64,000 nucleotides of DNA from Archegozetes longisetosus (GCA_018873245.2 JAEMBT020000005.1:724001-788000), one strand, 5' to 3'; numbered from the stretch's first letter, positions 49,159-62,989 are shown. Program-made: numbers and translations. The notes: generated from the letters alone by a model not told the origin.

Positions 49159-52100
49159 ATGTTAATGACATATGACGTCAGGCGATCGTCTTATTGTGGC
49201 GAAACGTACGCCACGCTCACCGACAATATGGCGAATCCGTCATCGGTCGCATCCATGGCTGGTGTCAACGGATGTCAAGAAGACATGAACGATTGCCGAC
49301 AGAGACAGTTAGACACCGATTGCGAGTTGAGGGATAGTAAGAGGTCACTCCATGGCTCAGGTATGTATTGATTTGTTCATCTTTTTAGTGTAATTATGTG
49401 TTTCATTAGGGTTTGAGCGTTACGTATATTAGTATATATGTAAGGCTTATAAGTGTTGACGTGTTTGGGGATAACAAACACCATACGAACATATGATATG
49501 ATCCCCTGTTTAAATGCCTCACAGCGAACACTCTGTCTCTTTTCCTATTCTCTAATGCTATATACGTTTTCTGAGCAAAACATTAGGAGTGAAAGAGCCG
49601 GCGATGAGATTTGTATTTCTCGATGCGTTTCTCGATCGTAAGGGTCGGCTCTGAGCCGTTCACTTCTAGCTAGTGAACAGCCCAACTATTTTCTCGTTTC
49701 TCTACATCTAACTTATCGATAGTCAAGTTTTTAAGCACTATTTTAACGATAAGCGCAAACCTAACATTATATTTGTACGAACTAAAAGTGTTGAACAGTT
49801 CGAATATTAATTTTGTAAATCTTGCTTTCGGGAAGTAATGACTACATATCATTGAAGACTTCTTTCCTGGTGAGACACTCAGCTATACTTTATCTATCAA
49901 TGTTTGTTGTATTAAGTATTTAAAGCTGAAACACACACACATATGAGCCAAATTGTATTAGAAAATATTGATGCGTACGTATTGACCATTTTTTGTAGTT
50001 GATTTTATTTCTTAAGTAGAATGTGTTTATAACTATCGAAAAATGTGTTTATAAAATAAATAAGTTTGTGAGTGTTTTGTATATTTAAAATAAGCAATGG
50101 ACGACACAGTGCCAAATGTAGTGCCAAATAATTGCATAACTCTGGGCTTTGCCCTTCAAAAACTCCCCCCATTTTGATTATTTAGACATTCATTTCTTTG
50201 AGAAATCAGTATTTGTAATCATATTTCTATCGCATATCTTATTTAATAATTTATCATTTCAATATAACTTTTATTTAAAAGCCTTCTCTCAATCGAAGTT
50301 TAGTTGAGAAACATTTTTTCGTATTTCTCAATATGTTCGCACTCAAAATGGATCGACTCTAAGAAATCTATGTGTGAGAAAAATAGATCATTTTATTATT
50401 ATCAATATATCATAACTTAAGTTAATATCATATCCATATAACATGTTTTACTATTATAGGGTGACTAAGTTTTTTGATTTATGAATCGCTTTATAACTCT
50501 GCCAATTTATTTTTAAAATGGTCAAAAATAAGCTATTTTTCAGTTAGATTTGAGTCGTTTTTTGTAGGTAATACAAAATTGTCATGTCAGTTATTTTTAA
50601 AATGTTTACCTCATGCTTATTAATGCAAATTATTTAAGAAAGCTCAATCTTAAATCTCGTAAACATTCTCCAACTAACGAATAATAAACTCGTGTTAGTT
50701 CTATCTTGACTTTGATTTTTTTGTAAGTTTTTAGATATTTGGTCTAAACTCGATTATGGTATGCGAGAGAGAGAGACTGAAAATATTTTGTGTGACATGC
50801 GATAGAGCTGACGAGTCAGTGCTTAGCTTAAAAACCAACTAAAAAGCTATAGGAAAAATCGTCAGTTTCCCAATTTGCACTAAATTAATCTTTGATTTTT
50901 AGGCTTCAAAATACTCTATCTCTAGATTGAAGTATACTCGGGAGTGTGCCTAAAATTTTTGCTCTCGATAGCACATCTTATTGTTTTGTCAGATGCTTTG
51001 CTCGTCACCACAATTGGTTTGACTAACATAATATTTTTGGGTAAATCCATATGTGTTTTAAGCTGAGTTTTTTCCTCATCTACTGCTCTTTTAGTTGTTA
51101 GTCTTTTTCCTACTAAGTTTGGTTGTGATTTTGATGTCATTATTTATTAGTGACGTTTCATATCTATATATTTTTTTAATTAACCAAATTAATAGCATGC
51201 AATTGGAGTGTGTCAGAGACACATAATATATAAACGACATATAACTGCCAAAAAGCAATGAATTCATGCCCACTTATGCTCATCACATCAATTATTAGAA
51301 ATGATTTATTTTAGTTATATTAATATATGGATACAATATTGTTATTATGCTATAAAATAGTACATATTATGCCGTATTATAATACTACTCACTCTTTTCA
51401 GACGATTTGTTAGTATTGGAGATCAATAATATAGAAAGTAATTGACTATTTTTTGGCATATTTTCGCTTTCCTTAAAGTGTTATCTTAATCTTTGTTGAC
51501 CTTAACACTGGATAGAGTTAGCAAAATATAAAGGACTCTTGATGATAAAGACAATCAAACATTTCTAATGTGACTCCAATACTTATTACTTTTAAATAAA
51601 AGATAGTCTGATAAAAGTAATGGTGAAAATGCTTCGCATATGTTTCACATTAAATATTCGTTGCTAATGAAATGTGTAGTAGATGCTTGTTAGTAAAAAT
51701 GTCTTAAACCAATCTAATCCACGTTTTCATTTAGAATGGCACCAGACAGTAAGTTTAACTTGAAATAAGCACTCAAAATTATAATATTAGGTTGTAAGGT
51801 GCATTCAAATTCTAAATTTTCATTAGACACCCATGACAATTAAAATTTATCTGGTTGTGAGATGATCGTCTTTACCCAGATGTAGTTATCTTAAGTTTGA
51901 ATGTGTGCGACTGGTAGGATTGATTGGTTCTTACAATCAATTTTATGTTCTCAGATTGTTGCCTACTATGAATTGTAAGGAATTGACAATCAAATGCAAA
52001 AAAGATGTATTACTGTGTGCCATATTTAATATTGATGTGAAGTCAATTAATGATTAACAATGCATTGCTTTTATGTCCTTGATTTGCAAGCAAACAACAA

Positions 52101-55100
52101 GCTAGTGCCTGAATTGAAGGCAAAAAACAGTTGACAATATTCGAATATTTTTAAATTTAAAATGAGTTGCATTAAAAGCAATGATAACTTTGCAAGTTGT
52201 TGTATGTGTTAAAATGGTAATTTTCGAAAGAAGTGTTGAAATTGCTCGATGTAATTAAAAGTAGTGCGACTTGTCTGACAATTTTCATGAAATATCTAGA
52301 AGTTTAGGTTTTATTAGTATTTGGTTGTTCGTGCAGTCGCGTCGAGTAGTTATGCAGCTCTGATCTCTGAAAATGTTGGCACATAAGCATGACTCGTTTA
52401 GTAGGCTCTGCTCGCATTGCTATCCAGTCATCATTGGTGAACATGTTGTTGCAGTTGCTGTAAAGGCTCTATCATATCATCCATTTTCCTTTCCTCCGTA
52501 CTCTTCCAAATGTTTTTCTAATACATTGATTTTGTGCCATTAATACTCAAGTAAGACTTATTCTAAATAAGGATAACAATTGATTTAATTGTTTTTAAAA
52601 ATAGTTTATTTATTATTTGACTTATATCTGAGATAGGTTTGCATTCTTATCAGTGGCGATATGTGTGTTTAAGTGTATGCTAGTATTCGCTCAGTATATG
52701 CTTCTCTTTCTTTGCTCGTCTCTCTCGCTGTATGTTGTATTACATAATCATTTTATATATGCTTTAACTGTGTGTATATGTATTTGTTTCCTAAGAGATG
52801 TTTAAGAAATTATAAATTTAGACAAAACACTGCCCTCATTGTGATTAATTGAACGCAATTCTATAGTGATTACAATTGTTTACTAAAAATTGTATTACTC
52901 CATTACTTTTGATTAATTGTAATGTTGTCAAGTTGTGTTGACTTTACGACGATTCTCACATCTCATTGTAGGCCATATTGACATTTAAAATAGATATACT
53001 GCTATGTTAGCCATATGATATGGCAAACATTATCTTATGGATTCAAATTGTACTATATTTTATGAATAACATATTTTGCTATTTATACGTGTTATCTATA
53101 ATTTAATAATTGTTTTATTTTAGATGGTGTACAACAGTTCTGGTTTAGTAGTGAGCAAATGAGCTATTCGCCAACATCACCGCCAGGTATTACAAACTAC
53201 CAAATACTTTTAATCTTATTTCTCAAATTTTCATCTAACAAACACTTATTCGGCTAACACTTAGTTGAGGTCTTTATCTCATTTGACTCATCTAATTTTA
53301 TATGCCAGCAATTTTATTAGTCATTAATAAGTGAGATATTCAGTAGCTAGTCGTAGACTTTGAGTTTACGCTAACTATTAGATAGAAAAAATTACAGGAC
53401 ATGACCTTCATTACTAATGCTACGACAAAATATTTGAGAAAGTACCAGTTCTTAATGTAGTGTCGCAACAATGAATAATCGATACGAATATCATTAGATT
53501 CACTCGAATAGTTCAATAATTGCTAATTTTTCCGACTCAGGTGCAAATAATGGGCAAAGTTATCATTTCAAGATATTGGTGCCTGCAGTGGCCGCCGGAG
53601 CCATCATTGGCAAAGGTGGCGAAACCATAGCTCAATTACAGAAAGATACAAATGCCAGGGTCAAGATGTCTAAAGCCAACGACTTCTATCCTGGTACGTC
53701 ATCTCATTCTATTTTATTAAGTTGTTTTTGATTTGTTTTTCCAAACCTAAAATTTTGAATTTGCTAATCAGGAACAACGGAGAGAGTTTGTCTGATCTCT
53801 GGTTCGGTCGAAGGCATCCTTCGGATACATGAATTCATCATGGAAAAGATCAAAGAGAAGCCCGACCCAAATGCAAAAATAGCTATCGATTTTGATCATA
53901 AACAGCCGGCAGAAAGAGAAAAGCAGGTAAAATGTCTGTTTTTTGATTTTTGAAAACAAAGCTAAAGTTAATTGAATCTAATACTAACAGCATAAATTAT
54001 CTAATAAAACAAACACCTTAAATGAAGTACTTACAGGTTGACTTGACCAACTTATGTTTTTTGAATGAATTACTAGGTTAAAGTATTGGTTCCTAATAGT
54101 ACAGCGGGTATGATAATCGGCAAAGGAGGTAGTTTTATAAAGCAAATCAAAGAAGAGAGTGGCGCTTATGTACAAATATCACAGAAATCACGAGATCATG
54201 CATTGGCCGAACGTTGCATTACTATTATCGGAGAAATTGAAAACAATAAGAAGGCGTGTGCAATGATTATTTCGAAAATAGTAGAAGACCCACAAAGTGG
54301 TAGTTGTCTTAATGTGAGTTATGCCGATGTGACGGGTCCAGTGGCCAACTTCAACCCAACTGGTTCTCCGTATGCAAATGCTGGCAATTCGAGTGGAGGC
54401 AATTCAGCGGTCACTAATAGCAATCCTAGTTATAGTTCAAATGGTAGTCTCAATAGTCTGAGCCCAACACTCACTAATAGCTTCAATAGTCCTCAAAATA
54501 CTGGAACACCAGGAAGTGTGATGCAGTTCAGTAGTGTTGGACTGAGTCCTGCCGTCTCATCTGGAAACCCGGCTCAAATGATTGAAAGTTTAAGAGCTAT
54601 GCTAAGAAGTTGTGGTTATAATGAAGAAGCAGTTTCAGAGATTTGTTCGGCTATGAATACTTTGGCTAATTATGGAATGTTAGGACTAGGATTAGGACTT
54701 GGAGGTATGTTTAACTCAGTGAATGGTGCACCTATGATCAGTAGTTTAAGTATGTCGATGGCTGGCACTCCCACTAATAATTGTGGTCTTCAAATGGGAA
54801 GTGTGACTCCCGGACAAAATGCAACTTTATATACATCACAAGCGACAGGTGTTCCCGGTCTTGACCAGACGGCATGCAATAGTGTGACTCAAACTCCGAC
54901 AGGCAGTGGAGGTAATGGAATGTTCGGACCAGTTGGGTCTGTGGGCAGTGGAATATCTGGGATAGGAATGAGTCACGGAGGGTTCGGGTCACCAACTGGC
55001 ACTCGTCAAGACAGGCTTACAATGCCTGACGGCTTTTCGATCGATCCATTTCGTCGTTCATCGCCCTCATTAGGCTCTCCAGGAACTGGCGCTTCCTCGG

Positions 55101-55483
55101 GACCGCCGCCATTGCCTATCAATAATAACTCATTCGGTTTAGGAACGGGTCTTCATAGTCCTGGCTCTATGAGAAAGAGTCCAACACCTGCTGATCAATC
55201 AGAAGGCACTGCAAAAATCGAAGTCGAAATCGGAGACAACATCGTCGGTGCAATCCTTGGTCATGGAGGAAAATCACTCGTCGAGATACAGCGATTAAGT
55301 GGTGCTAATATTCAGATTTCAAAGAAGGGTATATTCGTTCCCGGAACCAGAAATCGTATCGTAACCATCACGGGATCACCAAATGCTGTACAAACGGCTC
55401 AATACCTGATAGAACAACAAATTACAGAAGAAGAGAGTAAGAGAGCGCGACAGAACGCTACGCTCGGAACTGTTTTGCGCTAA
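49159..55483 (+). CDS. NOVA1: Nova / Pasilla RNA-binding protein, three KH domains
   Basis: A Nova-type splicing regulator (Drosophila Pasilla), which binds YCAY clusters in pre-mRNA in neurons and other tissues. It has 659 residues in five exons: 49159-49360, 53124-53186, 53541-53693, 53772-53926 and 54077-55483. KH1 (about 94-165) has [21 protein letters not shown]2 (from 192) has [20 protein letters not shown]3 (about 570-640) has [18 protein letters not shown]. The three GXXG loops GKGG, GKGG and GHGG are intact. Between KH2 and KH3 lies a long Gly/Ser/Asn/Thr-rich spacer, with a Nova-specific helical piece before it ([19 protein letters not shown]). The first in-frame ATG of exon 1 is at 49159; the next is at 49165. 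The first intron is 3.8 kb and may hold another first exon. The gene-symbol choice follows vertebrate naming; orthology to Nova1 versus Nova2 is not implied. Confidence 0.95.
49589..49678. repeat. compact inverted-repeat element with GAGCCG/GTTCAC motifs
   Basis: GTGAAAGAGCCG (49589-49600) faces CGGCTCT (49646-49652), which runs directly into GAGCCGTTCAC (49653-49663). GTTCAC (49658-49663) then pairs with GTGAAC (49673-49678). The combination resembles terminal parts of hAT-type DNA transposons and their MITEs as I recall them. No 8-bp target duplication was identified, so the assignment is tentative. Confidence 0.35.
51736..51748 (+). CDS. possible alternative first coding exon of Nova (MAPD)
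   Basis: ATGGCACCAGACA is followed at once by a strong GTAAGT donor and leaves phase 1, exactly the phase needed to join the second Nova exon at 53124. It would replace the 67-residue start by Met-Ala-Pro-Asp. It is very short and could be chance; transcript evidence is needed. Confidence 0.25.
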
Positions 55484-57942
55484 TTAGACAACTAATGTTT
55501 AGTGCCGTGTGTTCAAGGAATCTGTTCTCATGTCAGTTATCGTCATTTGTCGATTCAATCCAATTCAAGTTTTAACTAAACATTTCTTCTGCAATCACAT
55601 AACGAATACCACAAACGTTCTCTTCTTACGAACTAAAGCATGAATTGATCGATTATATTATTTAAGACAAACTTCGACATCAAACGGGCTATTCTTACTT
55701 TCGAAAGAAAAGCTTAATAATTCGGTGATATATCAAACACGTCTTTTCAATTGCCACTACATAGACATTAACACAAAACATAGACACTTGACATTAATTA
55801 TTCGCTTTAGGTATATATTAATATATAAAAAATGATTATTGCCAACACACCAGACATTCGGCGATAATACAAGTTTAACTGATCCTTGAAAAAGATGATT
55901 ATCGAAATATCATATTATTGATATTATTAATTATTTGAAATGATTGTTTTTAATGAAACTCTAATCCTACCCATTTTTCGCCGCAAATGCATTCTTAAAT
56001 CCCATATTAATTTAAGAGAATTTTTTGATTATATTAGACGACAATTTAATTAGGAAAAGGTGGATAATTTTTTTAATTTGAATTATTTCTGTATTTAAAT
56101 TAGTTGACAACTTCTTGAACTGATACTATTACTATTATGATTATTATAATTAACCTTTAAAAGACTAGCATATAATAAGATTTGATTGAATTGCTTTATT
56201 TTAACACTCTCGTGCCTGCTTTGTGGTTTCATTGCCATCGCTCATTGTTTTAAAGTCCTGGTGTTTTGGCTAAGTCAGAATATTAATATGAATTATTATG
56301 TTGTTATTAATTATTGTATTTAAATTTATTCTCACCTCTTAATCTATGAATTTGTAAATGTTTGTGTCTTTCTATTTGTGATGCATGCATTAGTTATTAT
56401 CCCTCCCCTATATTCTCTATCTCTGATCCCAAAATTCTAATATATTATTCTTATAATTATTGTATTTAAAATATTATTGTTATATTACTAAGTTTTTGTC
56501 TCGTTTAGTTTATTATTATTTAAGATAAGATTAGGCAAATATAAATTAGGCAAAAATAATGAAAATGATAGCTTCCGATAAATTAACTAAAGTAATGCTA
56601 AAGTTATTTACATTTTATCCTATTTTGAGAGAAAATCGATCACTCAATTGATAGTCAAGCAATTGTTTATTTAAGCTTAGAAAAATGAATCAAAAAAGCA
56701 TATTATAAATTATCCCATTATTTTTGTCACCCATAGCATTATCGATAATGACTTTAATCCCTCAGGGCTTTCCCGATATTTGTTTAAAACATTTTGATTC
56801 ACACTAAACTCATTCTAACGAACACGACCTGTTTTTGTCAACAAAACATACATCAAATTTATATAAATCAGTTTGAAGACATCAGTTTATCAAATTGGAC
56901 CTTCCAGTGAACCATTATTTTGAAACGAAGTCAGACAAAGATAATGAACTTTTTAATTATTGAAGAGATGTATCGCATAAATGTATATCTCGTTCTCTAT
57001 CACAACTTTTCAACGACGAGCAACAATTATGAACCAACCATCCAATATCTACTATCGATTTTTTTCCTACTGATAATTCGCATTGAAATTTAATTATTAC
57101 TATTATTATGTACTTTTAATTGTGAACATTTTGTTATCATTAATGATCTACAGATCTGTAGTTCGAGTGCCTCTGCATTACATTGAATACATTGTCAACA
57201 CTATTACTAAACACAACCATTCGATTTAACAAAAACGAATACATTATTGATTATTAATTGATTATAATTATTGATTAACAAACTATCGAAAAGAAATGAA
57301 TCGCAAAATGAAATTAATTGCCGTTAATTTGTTTTGACCCATTTTTATATAGCACTAAAAGATTATAATTCGTTAAAAGCAATGACAAAATGCTATGTAA
57401 AACACTTTGAACATAATAGAAAAATGATAAATTTAAGAAAATCAATACATTTGATCACGAATGAGTATTAGGAATAATGGGATTATAAATTATAATTATA
57501 ATTATAAAAGTTAGTTTTAATTATTTATACAAAACTCACTTTTGAAACTATAAGGAAAGGGTGTTTTTAACTTACAAGTTAGCGCTTATATATTAATTGG
57601 TATTTAAAACTGCTTTATGTGTGATTCAAACTGCCAATTGTGGGCTCAAACTAAATACCTTTTAATGGAGATAAAATACAATTAATATAAAGTGATTTAC
57701 ATTATTATCGATTACTATCAACTTTATTTAGTTAAGAGTTTAATATAAATGATTACAAACTATGGCTACAGGTTTTTATTTTTATTTTTTCAGTGTTTTG
57801 CTTATAATAACTAATTGTGTGCAAAAAAGTTATGTTTTCTCGATAATTATGGTTAAAAAGTGTTTTTCTTCCTTTAAACTAAGACCGCTTTTATCACTAC
57901 AGAAGATAATACATATATGATTGCTATATATATGATATCATA

Positions 57943-57964
57943 TACATATATATATATATATATA
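57943..57964. repeat. TA dinucleotide microsatellite
   Basis: An (AT)n run of about nine to ten units with neighbouring imperfect ATATATG/CATATAC units; simple-sequence repeat. Confidence 0.7.
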
Positions 57965-58849
57965 CTAATTTAATTAATTGAGAACAATTATGATTATAAT
58001 TTCTGGGTATATATACGTTTCTGTGATATATTCGTCAAATACCATGTCTTAACATTTTGAAAACACTTCAATCATTCAGTGGGGAATCATATGATATGAA
58101 TAACATTAATAACGAACTTATTATTACAATTGATTTGACTAATTATTTGTCTTTAGTTATCGAGTTTTGTGTATTTTAATTGTCTGCTTCCTACCATTTA
58201 AATTGGTCTCCATTTTTATCCATCAAACTATGTGTAAGCTCTTAATCAGTTTTAACTGTTATCTCGTACTAAATTGCTTTGCAACTCATTTAGTTTTGTT
58301 TCGTTTAATCATTGCTTTGTTTGAGATACAGACCATTTTTGTTTGTGTCACTCAATTGCACAGAACGAGATACCTATTTATTGATTATCTTATCGAAAAC
58401 TTATTTCTATCTATCTCTTATGCCATTTGATAAGTGAAGACAATGTCTTAAATCATTTTTGCGTTACTTAAGTTATTGTATTGTTTTCAAATATTTTCAC
58501 TGAATCTTCCGCATTTTAGTTATTCAGCAATCAAATAAACTCTTTTCAGTAATTAACTCAATTTTTTGACACCATTTGTCAGCATTTATGACAAAAATAG
58601 CTAAGCATTCATTTTAAGTTGAACTTCAAGTTTTTCTCAAAGCCATTACAATGATCGCCATCAGAATGACTTCAATTATAGAAATGAAGCTTGCTTGTAT
58701 ATAATCAATTCATACTTAATAATTGTATTACATTTCAAGTATATAACTGTTCACTCGATATAAGATTAAGTTATGTTTAATTGCATTTTATCGTAACCAA
58801 TCGTTCGAATAATGTTCACACAAATGTCAAAATAATAGAATATTAGGAG

Positions 58850-59030
58850 ACGGTCCCTTCCAAGCAGACTAATAGCACGTGTAGTCGTAGTACATTAAAG
58901 GTTAAATGTATACAACACTCGAATGCTGTCCACATGGCACGAAAGGGCGGATCTTACAAATCAGCGATCAATAGCCGGTCGCATAACAATTGGGTCACTA
59001 TTTTATTGACGCCACCCTTTTGTGGATCAA
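58850..59030. other. G+C-richer island of unknown nature
   Basis: A roughly 180-bp block visibly richer in G+C than the flanks, with opposed motifs GAAAGGGCGG (near 58940) and CCACCCTTTT (near 59013). There is no open frame and no tRNA box pair. It may be a small non-autonomous element or a regulatory element. Confidence 0.3.
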
Positions 59031-59431
59031 ATTTTAAGCTATTATGCAATCATATAATTAAGTTGAACATGAGAGAGACTCGAATTGATTACTTTTGCAA
59101 TACTATAATTTGATGACAAGATGAGCTATTCAGTCATTTTCAGTTTGAATTTAAAGCCACTTCGTTAGTGAAGAATAAATTGAAAATTTTAATAATAGCT
59201 CTCAAGTCTATTTATGACCTAAACTTTTAAGTAAAACTGACTTCAAATTTTGAAACACTTGACGTTTATATTGCTTTGAAATAAAAGCAAGTCTTGACTA
59301 TTCATTTCTTACAAACCAATTGATTTACTCATTAATCTAAGATTTTGTTTTATTCATTTTCTATCGACAATTAAATTGATTTAACTTAAAATCAAACGAA
59401 TGTTTGAATATATTATGAATATATGAAATAT

Positions 59432-62400
59432 CTATAAATTGGTCCAATTTATTCCCTCGAAAAAAGGATGTGTTAGGATCTCTTCGGGTCCATGTCTTCC
59501 CAATCGCTCGTTTGGATTTGGTTCTAAAAGCTATTCGTACAAATAAAAAAATTAGTAATAGAACCAAATATAAAAAATTGAGTTCTTGATTATTGAGGAT
59601 TACTTTATTAAGTAGATCTTTGGCTTCCAGTGAGAGAAAATCCGGAAAATACAATAGAGTATGACTTGTAATGCCGTTTGGATGATATGATACTAGAGAC
59701 TATATTTCAAAAATCACAAAATTAATATAATTCTTTAAAGTTAATTTTGGCTTTACTGCTGTTTCACTGCCTTTATTATTGCGAATATGACTCTGCATAT
59801 AAATTTAGTTTTGGTTAGCTTAAATTATCAACTATTTTCAAGCCCAAAATAAGTATTTTTTGAACAAGCGCTTAACTCAAGCAGTAAGGTATTGGAGAGC
59901 GAGATTTGCCTCAATACAGCCTGCAATGATTCAGCAGTAAAGCCCTAATTGTTAATAGATTCTTATTTTAGTAGTAAACTGAGTTGCATGTACGGGCAAA
60001 ATGTTGCGTTTGGCGCATAATTAACATGACTAATACATATGGTGTCCGATCAATTCGTTGATAAGGAAAAATTCTGACATTATTGCACGAATGAGGAGAC
60101 ATTTTGACACTTTAAGTTAAACAAGTGCTACAGTCATATGAAGGTTCTCCCTGTGACTGAACTAATGAAAAATATGCGCTCACAACGAACCTCATAAAAC
60201 TGACTAGATTTGCGCCAAAAGCAACAAATACAAACACAGTTCTCCTCTAAAGATACGGATTTCTTACTCTCGATGTCAAAAGCTCATAAGCAATAACCCC
60301 AAAGCTCCACCAGTCGCATAACTGATTGATTTTATCCGATTTGCTGAGTTCAGGTGCGACAAACAATCTGTCTCTTGCGTTCTCGTCAATCACATTGAGT
60401 GGTAGTTCATTCCAAAAGCACTTGTAAGAGATCATTATGTTTTCGTTCTCAGATAATAACAAATTTTCAGGTTTTAGATCACAATAAATAATTCCTAATT
60501 TGTGCAAATGCTGTAAACATTTAACGATTTGTGAGAGCCATAATTTCGCTTTTTCTTCAGTTACTTGTGGTTTGGTTATCAAACTGTTAGCGTTTGCATC
60601 CAGTTGATGGAACACTTCAGAAATTCTTCTCGATTTGATTAGCGATAAAGTCATCTCTGATTTAGATTCTCTTAAATTAATTGGATTATTATTTAGCGAT
60701 TCACTCTTGGTTGCATATTTGGTTGCTCTCAACGTCTGGTCAACATTTTTGAGAATGCCTCTGGCTTTGGCGAGTAATCCACTTATTCCTAAGCTCTCAG
60801 TTGACAATTGTCTCTTTGACTGACTTAAACCTCTGTTCCTATTAGACTCTTCTAAAGGAATGGGAGTTTTGGAATCACACTCAGTAATAGAATCAATGCT
60901 ATCAATAGAGTCTGAAATAGAGCCTAATTTCCAGTCTGCGAGACCGCTACGTTCAGACTTTTGCTGAGAAAATGCATAATTATTACAAAGCGATAAATAG
61001 CTTTTTGAGGGTGTATCGTAATCAATTGATTCGATGCTCGCTAAGCTACCAGAAGGAGAACAAATTTTCGTTGATTCTGATTTAGTGAACGTTTGTTCTT
61101 CATTTCTGTCGCATTCACTAAACACATTGGCAGCACCTTCAGATTTGGCTCTTGAGAGTCGACGTCCGCTATAAACATTGTTGGCAATCAAGTAATCTTC
61201 TCTATCATCAAAAGCAAACGTACAGTCAGGACATGGAGACAATGGACTCCTCTGAGAATTGGATGAGATCTTATCCCATAGTTTGCCTCCTTTTGCAAAT
61301 TCGAGTAGAAGAAATAGTGCGTATTCTGTCTTAAAAATTCGGTAAATTTGTACCATATATGGAATGTCATGTGGAAAAATACTCTGTGGTGATGACAATG
61401 GATTAGGTGGTGATGTGGTCGATGAGGAGTTTGTCCAATTTTCATTTCGATTTGTCTTATAAATAACTTTCATAGCAAAAATATTATTAGTAGTCGTGTC
61501 AATAACGATCTGAACTTTAGAAATAATTCCAATCACTTTGAATTTAGTCAATTCATGACATGATCCAAACCAACTTGAAATGAATGAAGATGAGTATGCC
61601 TTAAAAGGGCTGTCCTATACATGCATGCAATCAATTAATACGATTCAATTAAAACAAACTCAAAACAAATTCAGAATTCAATCAAAGCTATACCGGAGCC
61701 CAACGGCGATTCGGTTGAGATGATTGACTTTCATTCAGATAAGTGTCATATATTTGTTCAGCTCTTGTCAAATACTGAAAAGTTTTTCTTCTGATTGAAG
61801 CTTTCTTTTCAGAATCTGTTTCCTCGCTGACTCCTTGCAATAGAATACCGACCGCACATTTATACGACTCAAAGGCCGCCTCATATTCAAGCGACTCTTC
61901 GTGTTGTTGTGCCTGACTTATAAGTGTGGCCGCATCTAATAAATAGGTCTCATTTGACTCATTAGTTTGACTAACAACTGCAATCGATTCCTCATTTGCT
62001 ATTTCTTCTGACGTATTCACAGAAGAAGTCTTTTCAATAACTGGCTCGGAATTTTCATTTTGATTGTCATTTGGTACAATTTCATTGGCTAATTCATTAT
62101 TTTCTATGTTTTCGACTTGACTACTAATCTCAAGATGATTTACTGGCACATTTGGATCTTCTTTAGAATTATTACCATTTGGCTTGAAATCTGAGAAAGG
62201 TTTAGGAAGTGAAACATTTTCTTCACTATCAATGGTTGCGATCTTTATTTGGGACGAGTCTTGGCTCTCGTTATCGCACGACTGAATCGCATAAATAAAC
62301 CAATTGTTGTTCTGTTTGACATCGCTTTGAGTCCGTGGTGAGTCTAAAGAGTTGTCATTACTGGCAAGCGGATCAAATTCTGTTAATTCTGTCTTATTAT

Positions 62401-62989
62401 TCGTGGAGTTTTGTTCATCAACTGAATTCTCAATTGAATGAATTGGTGTCGAATAATAACTGCTGCCATCACTCAAATCGCTTCTTGTACTCCAGTCGTC
62501 ACTTGGACTTAAGCTGACACTTGGTTCTAATGGTTGTGGCAAAGTATTGCAATCATCGCACGCATTATCGATCACTTGTTGTGGTGAGACTATCGTGAAA
62601 TTAGTGGTCGCCTTCTCGAAGAACTTGACGAAAATATTACTCGTGAAGAGTGGTGGATGTTTAGCTGCGAACTCCAACAACTCTAAAGCCGATCGTCTCC
62701 GGGTTTCAATGACTTCCTCGTCGAATCTTCCAAACAGTTTTGAATCTGGAAACGAAGGAATCACTCCTTTTAGGTGTAGAGAAATGTGTAAACTAGTCAA
62801 CGATTTGTGCAGTTTCTTGAATTCACTGAATCTCTTATACGTCACGATCTCGGTTATGCCTTCAACTGAGTTATTGTGGAACACTCTTGAGATCACTTTA
62901 TAAACAGTGAAGCCCTTTCTGTGTCTTGTCGGTTCCGTCACTTCGAAGACACGAACCCAACCATCACCTTGGCCTAAACTTTTGTTCAT
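59432..62989 (-). CDS. RPS6KC1: PX-MIT-pseudokinase, ribosomal protein S6 kinase delta-1-like
   Basis: An RPS6KC1/RSKL-type protein, 945 residues in four exons on the minus strand: 62989-61694, 61614-60268, 59699-59604 and 59530-59432. All junctions are phase 0, and joins rebuild TSRSLVSYHPNGI and LLNKLLEPNPNERLG. The PX domain (about 8-130, with RFSEFKKLHKSL and GVIPSFP) should bind phosphoinositides on endosomes. An MIT domain follows (about 348-425). The kinase-like domain is split by a long Ser-rich insert. Its Val-Ala-Ile-Lys lysine survives (AMKVIYK) and the catalytic loop reads YCDLKPENLL, but the Gly-rich loop is lost and the DFG position is SYK. APE (VAPEL) and DWWSFGVIAYELL are present. 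Human RPS6KC1 binds sphingosine kinase 1 and peroxiredoxin-3. Poly(A) hexamer on this strand: 59349-59354. Confidence 0.93.

Larger units (their letters stand above)
49361..53123 (+). other. first intron of the Nova gene
   Basis: A 3.8-kb intron with GTATGT donor and TTTTAG acceptor. It contains the inverted-repeat element at 49589-49678, a possible alternative first exon at 51736-51748, and otherwise AT-rich sequence without a supported gene. Confidence 0.75.
55484..59431. other. Nova 3' UTR and intergenic region
   Basis: About 4 kb without a supported gene. The first part is probably a long Nova 3' UTR, as usual for this family. An 87-codon frame at 58167-58430 is a Cys/Leu/Ile-rich translation of AT-rich DNA and is not called. 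The region contains a TA microsatellite and a G+C-richer block at 58850-59030. Confidence 0.55.

Noticed and set aside
58167..58430. 87-codon Cys/Leu/Ile-rich open frame
   Set aside because: No start context or domain; probably chance in the Nova 3' region.
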